Of a stretch of 64,000 nt of DNA, positions 17,452-24,483 are shown piece by piece. The DNA is from Mycobacterium sp. AZCC_0083 (GTDB lineage: Bacteria > Actinomycetota > Actinomycetes > Mycobacteriales > Mycobacteriaceae): NCBI RefSeq assembly GCF_014202335.1, contig NZ_JACHGP010000003.1:496001-560000 (forward strand), in the 5' to 3' direction. Within the stretch, counting starts at the first letter, position 1, and each line of letters begins with the position of its first letter. Under the pieces are notes generated by a model that did no database searches, was not told where the DNA came from, and saw nothing but the letters and a program-made list of their open reading frames with translations. The position numbers and the translations under genes were made by a program.

Positions 17452-18453
17452 CTAGAACAGGCCCACGTCGTTGCTGACGTCGACGTGCGTCTCGACGGTG
17501 GCGTCGTGGCTGTCGTGCGTCGAGTTGTCGTCGTGGCTGTCGTGCGTCGAGTTGTCGGAGTTGTCGACCGAGTTGTCGTCGTGGCTGGCGTCGACACCGC
17601 CGGACACGTCGTGACCCGCATTGACCGTGGTCTGATCGCCACCGACGGTGGTGCTGCTGTCGTGCGAGGAGGCGTCGGTCAGGATGATCGACCCGCCGCC
17701 ACCGCCGCCGCCGGCGTTGGCCTCGGAGTCGTTGCCGATGCCGAGCAGGCCGCCACCACCGCTGGAGCTGGCGCTGCCGCCGTGTCCGCCGGACATGTCG
17801 TTGTCCTTGATGATGTTGCCCTCGTTGCCGGTGATGATGTCGCCACCGGAGTGCTGCGAGCTGTCCGAGACCTCGGTGTCGTTGCCTTCGCCGACGATGA
17901 CCGGCGAATGGTCGCCTGCCTCGATGACGCCGGTGTTGGCGTTGTTGTCGTCACCGACGACGTTCCCGTCGCCCTCGACGTTGGTGGTGTCGATGTCGCC
18001 GGCGTTGCCGGTGTTCACCACGCCGCCATCGGTGGCGGTGTTGGTGGTCTTGTCACCGAACGTGATGTCGCCGAAGCCCAGGTTGAAGGCGCCGTTCTGG
18101 GCGTTGGCCCCTGCCGCCTGATCCGGGCTCATGAAGTCGTTGTTGCTGGCGACCTGAGTGGCGTTGTGGCTGGCGAAGTCGGTCTGGGTCTGCGGCGCGA
18201 ACGTCGTCTGCGGGGAGAACGGCGAGGCGATGCTGTGGTAGTCGGACACTGCGCGCTGCAGGCCGTGTACCGGATCGCCGCCGCCGAGGGCGAGACCCGC
18301 AGGAGCCGCGGTGGCTGCCACGGAGGCGAACTGCGCCGCGCTGACGTTCGGCAGGCCGGCGTCACGCATGGCGCCTTCCGGGTCCTGGACGAAGGACGCT
18401 GCCACGTCCGGGCTACGGAACAGGTCGAGGATGTAGTCGAGCAGAGTGGTCAT
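17452..18453 (-). CDS. iniB: IniB, Gly/Asp/Asn-rich protein
   Basis: This 333-aa protein begins with the IniB N-terminal domain (TTLLDYILDLFRSPDVAASF, then GAMRDAGLPNVSAAQFASV and ALGGGDPVHGLQRAVSDYHS). The rest is low-complexity: Gly-, Asn- and Asp-rich with beta-roll-like runs (DGGVVNTGNAGDIDTTNVEG, GEGNDTEVSDSSQHSGGDI), a GGGGGGGS stretch and a C-terminal tandem repeat of HDSHDDNST (residues about 295-325). M. tuberculosis IniB is also Gly-rich. There is no signal peptide. AAAGG lies 7 nt before the ATG. It is the first gene of iniB-iniA-iniC-hsp70. Confidence 0.9.
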   Translation of the reverse strand: MTTLLDYILDLFRSPDVAASFVQDPEGAMRDAGLPNVSAAQFASVAATAAPAGLALGGGDPVHGLQRAVSDYHSIASPFSPQTTFAPQTQTDFASHNATQVASNNDFMSPDQAAGANAQNGAFNLGFGDITFGDKTTNTATDGGVVNTGNAGDIDTTNVEGDGNVVGDDNNANTGVIEAGDHSPVIVGEGNDTEVSDSSQHSGGDIITGNEGNIIKDNDMSGGHGGSASSSGGGGLLGIGNDSEANAGGGGGGGSIILTDASSHDSSTTVGGDQTTVNAGHDVSGGVDASHDDNSVDNSDNSTHDSHDDNSTHDSHDATVETHVDVSNDVGLF

Positions 18454-18580
18454 CGGAGTGCCTTTCGGTTGTCTGGTTCTTGAGTCTGTCGCTGGAGTGT
18501 CCGGCGAACTGATGACTACGTTATGGACCCGCGAACCCCGGTGAAACGGGGCCGACGCCCCTCACTCCACCCCCCGATGC

Positions 18581-18620
18581 AGGGGTATAGGGGGATCCCC
18601 CATTAGGGGGTTAGGGGATG
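18581..18620 (-). promoter_or_regulatory. cluster of ATCCCC(C)TA-type sites upstream of iniB
   Basis: Four G-run half-sites read on the plus strand AGGGGTAT (18581), AGGGGGAT (18589), AGGGGGTT (18605) and AGGGGATG (18613), so starts are 8, 16 and 8 bp apart; two are preceded by TT, giving TTAGGGGG (18603) and TTAGGGGAT (18611). Read toward iniB they are ATCCCCTAA. A 12-bp palindrome GGGGGATCCCCC covers 18590-18601. The cluster is about 130-165 bp upstream of the iniB ATG. The same motif occurs before iniB2 and hsp70-3. It is proposed as the binding site of the MalT-like regulator. Confidence 0.6.
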
Positions 18621-18666
18621 ACTTGGGGCATGGGCAAAATTCGGGTTCTACCTGCACAGATACGAT

Positions 18667-18697
18667 AACAGCGCGGCCCGTGTCGGGCCGCGCTGTT
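18667..18697 (-). terminator. hairpin terminator after iniB2
   Basis: Perfect 14-bp GC-rich arms (18667-18680 and 18684-18697, AACAGCGCGGCCCG with its complement) and a 3-nt loop lie 21 bp after the iniB2 stop. The downstream sequence is only weakly U-rich (TTATCGTATC). It separates iniB2 transcription from the iniB promoter. Confidence 0.75.
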
Positions 18698-18717
18698 CAT
18701 CGATGCAGAGCTCGGAG

Positions 18718-19269
18718 CTAACTGAAGATGTCGAATCCCGGGTCGTCGTGCTGCGGGAGGTGATCGTCGACCACCGCATGGCCCCAATCGTCCTGCGGGC
18801 CGTCGTCCGGCACGGGTGCGTCGTCGATGACGGGGCCATCGAAATGCAACGACGGATCGTCGGCAAGGGCGACCGCAGGCACGGCGCCGTCCCCTGACGG
18901 GTCGTCACCGCCGTCGATACCGGTCGTCAACAGATCGTCATGGGTGTCCACGACGTCGGTCGCGATGGTGTGCGCGTCGTCGACGCCCTGCAGCGGCAGA
19001 TGGTCGCCGAACGCGTCGAACGCGGCCGTTGCCGCACCGCTGGCCCACACGTTGCTTCCGGCATCGGTGTCGAACGAGTCGAACCCCGTCGATGGCACGG
19101 CCGCGGACAGCGACTCGGCGACGACGGGGATCAGATGGTTGACGTCAGCACTGGTGACGTCGGTGAGATTCGCGTCGGCAATGGCCTGAGCGGGGTTCGC
19201 CGCATAGTGAGCGGCCGCGTCGGGATCACGCACGACCGACATGACGAAGTCGAGGAGCGAGTTTGCCAT
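18718..19269 (-). CDS. IniB-like protein (Rv0340 type)
   Basis: This 183-aa protein starts with the same domain as IniB (NSLLDFVMSVVRDPDAAAHY, then QAIADANLTDVTSADVNHLI), followed by an acidic, Asp-rich tail (DDAPVPDDGPQDDWGHAVVD). It corresponds in size, N-terminal domain and position to Rv0340 (179 aa), which precedes iniB in M. tuberculosis. GGGAGGTG lies before ATG 19269, which fixes the start; upstream codons are not needed. It reads toward iniB, with a terminator and a motif cluster between them, so each gene probably has its own promoter. The function is unknown. Confidence 0.82.
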   Translation of the reverse strand: MANSLLDFVMSVVRDPDAAAHYAANPAQAIADANLTDVTSADVNHLIPVVAESLSAAVPSTGFDSFDTDAGSNVWASGAATAAFDAFGDHLPLQGVDDAHTIATDVVDTHDDLLTTGIDGGDDPSGDGAVPAVALADDPSLHFDGPVIDDAPVPDDGPQDDWGHAVVDDHLPQHDDPGFDIFS

Positions 19270-19387
19270 GACACACCTCCCTTTCGAATCGGCGATACGT
19301 GGATGAAGCGTCTTTGGTTCGACTTGAATGGTATCGACGCAGGACGCCGACGAGATCGGTGTCGAGCCCACCCCCGTGAGGACGCCG

Positions 19388-19428
19388 TTAGGGGATAGTC
19401 CATTAGGGGATACACGCCGTTAGGGGGA
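19388..19428. promoter_or_regulatory. three TTAGGGGAT direct repeats between iniB2 and hsp70-2
   Basis: TTAGGGGAT occurs at 19388-19396 and 19403-19411, and TTAGGGGGA at 19420-19428 (offsets 15 and 17 bp), the first and third preceded by ACGCCG or GCCG. Toward iniB2 they read ATCCCCTAA, the same orientation as before iniB. They lie 119-159 bp before the iniB2 ATG and 105-145 bp before the divergent hsp70-2/iniR pair, so they could control both and make iniR autoregulated. Confidence 0.65.
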
Positions 19429-19532
19429 ATGCCGGTGCGGCCCACCACGGGCGGTTAAGGTGAGCACTTGCCTTCTCGACCCAATGCGGTCCAATTCGCA
19501 GTATCCGATACGAGCATGGGATGTGGGTGTCA

Positions 19533-21392
19533 ATGAGCGACGCACTGGGGTTGTCCGTCGGGACCACCAATCTGGTGGCGGCCCCGGGCAATAACCCCCC
19601 GCTCACACGTCGGTCGGTGCTGACGCTGTTCAACGACCGCGGTCCGGAGGTTGGCGATTACGCCGGTCCGAACCCGCCGCGTCTGGTGTTGACCGGATTC
19701 GTCGAGCGCGTTGGCGATCCAGTGCCCCTGGTCGCCTCGGACGGCTCGTCGCATCGTGGCGAGATCGTCCTCGTCGAGGCGCTCGACGGCTTGGCCCGTG
19801 CCGTCGGCGGCGGCTCGCCCGTCACGATCGCCGTGCCCGCGCACTGGGGACCCGGAGCGGTCGGAGCGCTGCGCAGCGCATTGCGCGCCAAGCCCGGTCT
19901 GTCGCCCGGCGGTGTTCCGCCCATCCTGATCCCCGATTCGGGGGCCGCGCTTGCAGGCCTGCGTGCGGCGCCGGGGCTGCCGAACGAGGGCGTTGTGGTG
20001 TTGTGCGACTTCGGCGCAAGCGGCACGAGCATCACCCTGGCCGACGCCGCCGCGGGTCTGGCGATCATCGGCGAGACGGTCCGTTCGGTCGACTTCTCCG
20101 GTGACCTGATCGACCAGTCACTGCTCAACCACGTCGTCGCGGGCATTGCCGACGCCCGGAGCGCCGACCCCGCGGCAACGGCGGCGGTCGGATCGCTGAC
20201 CCACCTTCGCGACCAATGCAGGCAGGCCAAGGAACGGCTCTCTGCCGACGCCGCGACGGTCATCCCCGTCGAAATGCCCGGCTTCGCCTCGGACTTCCGG
20301 GTCACCAGGGCCGAACTGGAAAGGCTCATCGAACAACCGCTCGCGGGTCTGGTCGCCGCGGTCGACGACACGTTGCAGCGTCACCGCATTCCGATGGCGA
20401 GCATCACCGCGGTGGCGACCGTCGGTGGCGGCGCCGCGGTACCGCTTGTCACGCAGAGCCTTTCGGAGCGGTTGCGGGCTCCGGTGGTGACCACTCCCCA
20501 GCCGCAGCTCGTCATCGCCGCGGGCGCGACGGCCGCCGCCGCAACGGGTTTCGCCGCAGAGGCTCCCACCGGCATGGGGCCGGTCGCCGACGCACCGACG
20601 GGCCTTACCCCGACGATGGGTTGGGTCGCGGGCGCACAACCGCCGCCGCAGGACGCGCCGCCGCAGGATGCGACGGCGCTCGCCAACCAGCTGGCGTGGT
20701 CGCAGGATCAGCCCGGCGGTGGTGAGCCGGTGCCCTACGCAGGCGCGGAGTACCAGTCCGAGTACGTCGGTCCCACCGACGCTCGCCCAGAGGTCGCGTT
20801 CGCCCACGAGGAAGAGGACGATCGCCCCGACAACGAGCCACTGCCCTGGTACAAGCGGCCGCCCATCCTGTTCGGCGCTGCCGCGGCGGCGGTCCTGCTG
20901 TCCATCGGCGGGTACGCCGCCGTCACGCTCACCAGCTCGGACAGCCCGTCCACCCCGGTCACCGAGAACGTCACGCTCACCAAGACCGGATCCGACGGCT
21001 TGATCACCACGACGGTGGTCCCGGCGTCGTCGTCGACCCAACAGAACACCGGAGGGTCGGCCACCACCACCACCACCACCACGGCGTCGAACTCGGATTC
21101 ACCGACCAGCACGACGACCACCACCTCGCCCACCACGACGACAACGACGACGACGACCACCACCACCACCACCACCACCACGACTACGACGACGACCACC
21201 ACCACCACCACCACGCCGACGACGACCACCACGACAACGACGGTGCCCGTCACCATCACCACCACGACGGTCGTGCCGCCGCCCACGTCGCAGGCGATGA
21301 TTACCGGGCAGACGGCGCCGGCGTCCCTACCGTCTTCGGCGGCATCGGTTCCGTCGGTGCCGGTAGCCGAAGTGGTGCCCGTCAGTCCGTGA
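19533..21392 (+). CDS. transmembrane Hsp70-like protein 2 (coupled to iniR)
   Basis: At 619 aa from ATG 19533 (ATG 19521, four codons earlier, is possible; 19533 matches the paralogues) it has the same plan as 12184-13905. ATPase motifs: GLSVGTTNLVAA (6-17), IAVPAHWGPGA, VLCDFGASGTSITL (about 161-174), DFSGDLIDQSLL and VGGGAAVPLVTQSLSERL. LAWSQD lies before an acidic stretch and the WYKRPP motif, then one membrane span at about 443-467. The outer tail has a run of 29 Thr interrupted little on either side. No substrate-binding domain is present. GTGA overlap with the next gene shows translational coupling to the regulator, suggesting that this Hsp70 tunes IniR. Confidence 0.85.
   Translation: MSDALGLSVGTTNLVAAPGNNPPLTRRSVLTLFNDRGPEVGDYAGPNPPRLVLTGFVERVGDPVPLVASDGSSHRGEIVLVEALDGLARAVGGGSPVTIAVPAHWGPGAVGALRSALRAKPGLSPGGVPPILIPDSGAALAGLRAAPGLPNEGVVVLCDFGASGTSITLADAAAGLAIIGETVRSVDFSGDLIDQSLLNHVVAGIADARSADPAATAAVGSLTHLRDQCRQAKERLSADAATVIPVEMPGFASDFRVTRAELERLIEQPLAGLVAAVDDTLQRHRIPMASITAVATVGGGAAVPLVTQSLSERLRAPVVTTPQPQLVIAAGATAAAATGFAAEAPTGMGPVADAPTGLTPTMGWVAGAQPPPQDAPPQDATALANQLAWSQDQPGGGEPVPYAGAEYQSEYVGPTDARPEVAFAHEEEDDRPDNEPLPWYKRPPILFGAAAAAVLLSIGGYAAVTLTSSDSPSTPVTENVTLTKTGSDGLITTTVVPASSSTQQNTGGSATTTTTTTASNSDSPTSTTTTTSPTTTTTTTTTTTTTTTTTTTTTTTTTTTTPTTTTTTTTVPVTITTTTVVPPPTSQAMITGQTAPASLPSSAASVPSVPVAEVVPVSP
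21061..21246 (+). repeat. (ACN)n tract encoding poly-Thr
   Basis: The tract is about 185 bp of ACC, ACG, ACA and ACT codons encoding the Thr-rich tail of Hsp70-like 2, including 29 consecutive Thr. The mix of synonymous codons argues for selection on the amino acid and against recent triplet slippage alone, though length variation between strains would be expected. Confidence 0.8.
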
Positions 21393-23884
21393 CCGTGCAT
21401 GACGTCGTCGCGGCGTTGACGGCTCGGGATCCGACGAAGCCGGGAGAACCAGCCAAGGTGCTGGTGTCCGGAGGGATCGGCACGGGGAAGACGTCTGCGC
21501 TCGGTGACATCCGCTCGGCGCTGCGGGATGCGGGCATCACCGTGATCGCGCGACCACCGCGGGATGGCGATCCGGCCGGCGCCGCGGTCGTCATCGATGA
21601 CGCACACCTCCTCGGTGGGTCCGATCTCGACGAATTGGCCGACCTGGTAAGCGATCCCGTCACCACGGTGGTGATCGCGGCCGAACCGCTTGCACATCAT
21701 CCGGCGCTTGCGGCGCTGTCCACCGCGCTGGCGCGGCAGAACCCCGTCGTGACGCTTGGCGCGTTGGCGCCCGCCGAGGTGAACCGATCGCTTGCCGAGA
21801 CCCTCGGTGCGCCACCGCCTGTCGAGCTCGTTCGGGCGGTGATGTCGACGACGGCGGGGCTGCCCTTCCTGGTGCGCCCGGCCGTCGCGGCGCTCGGATC
21901 GCCGGATGGCGACTCGCAGGCGGGAGCGGTCGCTCAGGCGGCCCGCGTAGCCCTCATCGAACGGTTGCGCCGCGTCGATGAGGCGGTCCTCGACACGCTG
22001 TTGGTGTCATCGCTCAATCCCGAGCTCGGGCCCGACGACGTCGCCGCCGCGCTGCGCACCGACGTCGAGCGCGCCCACACGCTGGTGGACCGGGCGCGGG
22101 CCAGTGGCCTCATCGCGCCGTCGCACAGCCAGACCTTCCTTGGTTCGCTGCACGAGTGTCTGTCGCAGATCATCGGCGCGACCCGGCACTACGACATCGA
22201 GGTTGCACTACTCCGCACACAGGTCGAGAAGTCCACGCTGTCAATGGATCTCGCACTCAAGCTGGCCGACCATGGTATGCGTCATCCCCAACTCGCCGAT
22301 GCGCTCACCGACCTCGCCGCACGTAATCAGGGCCATCCGGGGCGGTCCGCCCGGCTCTACCGCGCAGCCACCGAAGTCGGCGCGACCGCTCTGACCGCGC
22401 GACTCGCCGATTCGCTTGCTCTGACTGGAGACTGTGGCACTGCTGGACGGCTGGCCGACGAACTCCTGACCTCCGAGGACCCGGCGGAGCGGGCCGCCGC
22501 GGTGCGGATCGCGGCCAGCGTTTCGGCGCACGACGGCGGCGCGGCACAGGCCGCCGAGCTGTTTCGCTGGCTGGGCTCCTACCCCGACGCCGTCGTCGGC
22601 GCGGCAGGGGCGATCGTCGCCGTCGGTGTCGGTGACGCCGCAGCGGCACGCACGGCGGTCGACATCGAGAATGCGGGGCCGCCGACCTCGACCGCACGCG
22701 CCGCACGCAGTCTGGCGGAGGGCCTGATCCAGACTCTCGACTCGCCGTATCCGACCGCGATTGCCCGTCTGGCCCAGTCGATTACGACCGATCAGTCGGC
22801 TATCGGCGTCTCCCCCGACACGCCGGCCGCACTGGTGACACTGGCGGCGTTGCACGGCGGCGACCCCGTCCGCGCCCGCAGCGTCATCGCCCGCGCGGTC
22901 CGCGCCGCAGGTGACGACGAGGGCTTCGTCGCACCCCGGCATCGACTGCTGCTCGGGTGGGTCCGGATGCAGGAGGGGCAACTGGCCGCGGCGGCCGCCG
23001 ACGTCACGATGGCGAGCACCGGGGCCGAGCTGCACCGCAGGGATGCGCTGTGGGCCGCGGCCCTGGAGACCGCCATCGCCAGGCGCGGCGGTGACAGTGG
23101 GTTGGTGCAGAAGCATTGGTACACCGCGATGGAGGTGCTGACCGAGTACTCGCTGGATCTGTACTCGCTGCTACCGCTGGGCGAGCTGTGGGTTTCGGCC
23201 GCCCGGCTCCGACAGGTCGACCGGTTGCAGCACACCATCGACGAGGCGTTCAATCTGCTGGGCGCCCTTGGCAATCCGTTGTTGTGGTCGTTGCCGCTGC
23301 ATTGGTCGGGCGTGCATGCGGGCATCCTGGCGAACTCGCCGGAGGATGTGGCACCGCACGGTCAGGCGCTGACCGCGGCCGCCGGTCACAGCGCGTTCGC
23401 GAAGGCGCTGGCCATCGCGGGACGCACGTGGCTGCGGGTGCTCGCCAACCACGTCGACGTCGATGAGGTGACCGTCGCCGCGCGGGCGTTGGCGCAGTAC
23501 GGGCTGGGCTGGGATGCGACGCGGCTGGCCAGTCAGGCTGCCCTGCACACCCCCGACGGGCGGATCTCGGGGGCGATGCTGCAGTTGGCCCGCGACCTCA
23601 AGCTCGCCACGACGGGTCAGGACGACGTCGACGTACCGGCCGCGGTGGCCTCGACGCGTCAGCCAGGATCGTCGATGCCGCCATCGTCGCGGCTGTCCGA
23701 CCGGGAGCGCGAGGTCGCCGAACTGCTGCTGCAGGGTCTGCCCTACCGCGACATCGGTAGCCAACTCTTCATCTCGGCCAAGACCGTCGAGCACCACGTC
23801 GCGAGGATCCGCCGCCGGTTGGGCGCCGAATCGCGGTCCGATCTGCTGTCGATGCTGCGGGCGATCCTGGGCTCACCGGCCTGA
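21389..23884 (+). CDS. iniR: MalT/LuxR-family transcriptional regulator IniR (Rv0339c type)
   Basis: This 831-aa protein equals Rv0339c in length (about 832) and position. An N-terminal STAND-type ATPase has Walker A GGIGTGKTS (residues 28-36) and Walker B AAVVIDDAHLL (about 64-74); a long helical TPR-like middle (about 240-740) follows; the C-terminal LuxR helix-turn-helix reads LSDREREVAELLLQGL then YRDIGSQLFISAKTVEHHVA (about 768-805). In M. marinum the homologue, named iniR as I recall, controls iniBAC and is described as MalT-like. The GTG start overlaps the hsp70-2 stop. It probably binds the ATCCCCTAA sites described here; that is inference. Confidence 0.85.
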   Translation: MTVHDVVAALTARDPTKPGEPAKVLVSGGIGTGKTSALGDIRSALRDAGITVIARPPRDGDPAGAAVVIDDAHLLGGSDLDELADLVSDPVTTVVIAAEPLAHHPALAALSTALARQNPVVTLGALAPAEVNRSLAETLGAPPPVELVRAVMSTTAGLPFLVRPAVAALGSPDGDSQAGAVAQAARVALIERLRRVDEAVLDTLLVSSLNPELGPDDVAAALRTDVERAHTLVDRARASGLIAPSHSQTFLGSLHECLSQIIGATRHYDIEVALLRTQVEKSTLSMDLALKLADHGMRHPQLADALTDLAARNQGHPGRSARLYRAATEVGATALTARLADSLALTGDCGTAGRLADELLTSEDPAERAAAVRIAASVSAHDGGAAQAAELFRWLGSYPDAVVGAAGAIVAVGVGDAAAARTAVDIENAGPPTSTARAARSLAEGLIQTLDSPYPTAIARLAQSITTDQSAIGVSPDTPAALVTLAALHGGDPVRARSVIARAVRAAGDDEGFVAPRHRLLLGWVRMQEGQLAAAAADVTMASTGAELHRRDALWAAALETAIARRGGDSGLVQKHWYTAMEVLTEYSLDLYSLLPLGELWVSAARLRQVDRLQHTIDEAFNLLGALGNPLLWSLPLHWSGVHAGILANSPEDVAPHGQALTAAAGHSAFAKALAIAGRTWLRVLANHVDVDEVTVAARALAQYGLGWDATRLASQAALHTPDGRISGAMLQLARDLKLATTGQDDVDVPAAVASTRQPGSSMPPSSRLSDREREVAELLLQGLPYRDIGSQLFISAKTVEHHVARIRRRLGAESRSDLLSMLRAILGSPA

Positions 23885-24005
23885 GCGATCCCCGCCGCCG
23901 GCGTCGAGATTGCGTCCACGGTCGTGAATCCGCGACCCGCACAGCCCTCAACGCAATATGAGCGGCTCCGCACACCGCGGCGGTCACAGGTAGTGTCCAT
24001 TCACA

Positions 24006-24483
24006 TGCCTGACGTGATGGATTGGGATGCGGCCTATCGCAACGAGATCTTCGCGGGTCCACCGCGGAGCGTGGGCTCGGTACGGTCGAGTTCCTCGAGC
24101 GCGACGTCACCAAGCTGGCTTACGACGCAACGTTGAACACGGTGCTGGACCGCACGCTGTTTCACTCGCTACCACTCGAGGCGCGCGATGAGTACCTTCG
24201 CGTGATTCACCGCAGCGCCGCACCGGGCGCGTCGCTGTACATGCTAGTCTTCACGACCGACGCGCTACCGGCCGACTCGCCGTTCCCCGTGCCGAACCTG
24301 GTGACCAAGGACGAACTGCAGCAAGCGGTTTCGGCTCATTCGGACATCGATTCCATCAACCCGGCGTTCGTCTCCGTCCAGCTGCCCGACGTGCCGAACC
24401 TGCCTGCCCACGATTTCGAGGTGGACCCGCGTGGCCGGGTGAAGCTGCCCGCGTTCCTGCTCGCCGCCCACAAGCGCGGTTAG
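24006..24483 (+). pseudogene. SAM-dependent methyltransferase with internal deletion
   Basis: The first frame gives a normal family start (MDWDAAYRNEIFAGPP) and then becomes nonsense. From about 24062 another frame reads AERGLGTVEFLERDVTKLAY, TVLDRTLFHSLPLEARDEYL and RVIHRSAAPGASLYMLVFTT to the stop at 24483, which is the second half of the same family. The segment that should carry the SAM-binding loop (DxGCGxG) is missing, about 70-80 codons by comparison with the usual protein, and the frame changes at the junction within CCACCGCGG. The gene is therefore not functional. Its stop overlaps that of the convergent GGDEF-EAL gene. Confidence 0.75.

Noticed and set aside
18541-18580. Possible sigma-A promoter of iniB with TTTCAC and TAACGT on the minus strand.
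   Set aside because: The boxes are weak and mycobacterial -35 elements are loose; I could not separate it from chance.
21061-21246. Regular short repeats that might suggest a CRISPR or satellite.
   Set aside because: They are in-frame Thr codons inside a gene, with no spacers of constant length.
20735-21700. Long open frame on the minus strand opposite hsp70-2 with a poly-Val stretch.
   Set aside because: It is the antisense of the ACN (Thr) codon tract, without a ribosome site, and the plus strand holds recognised domains.
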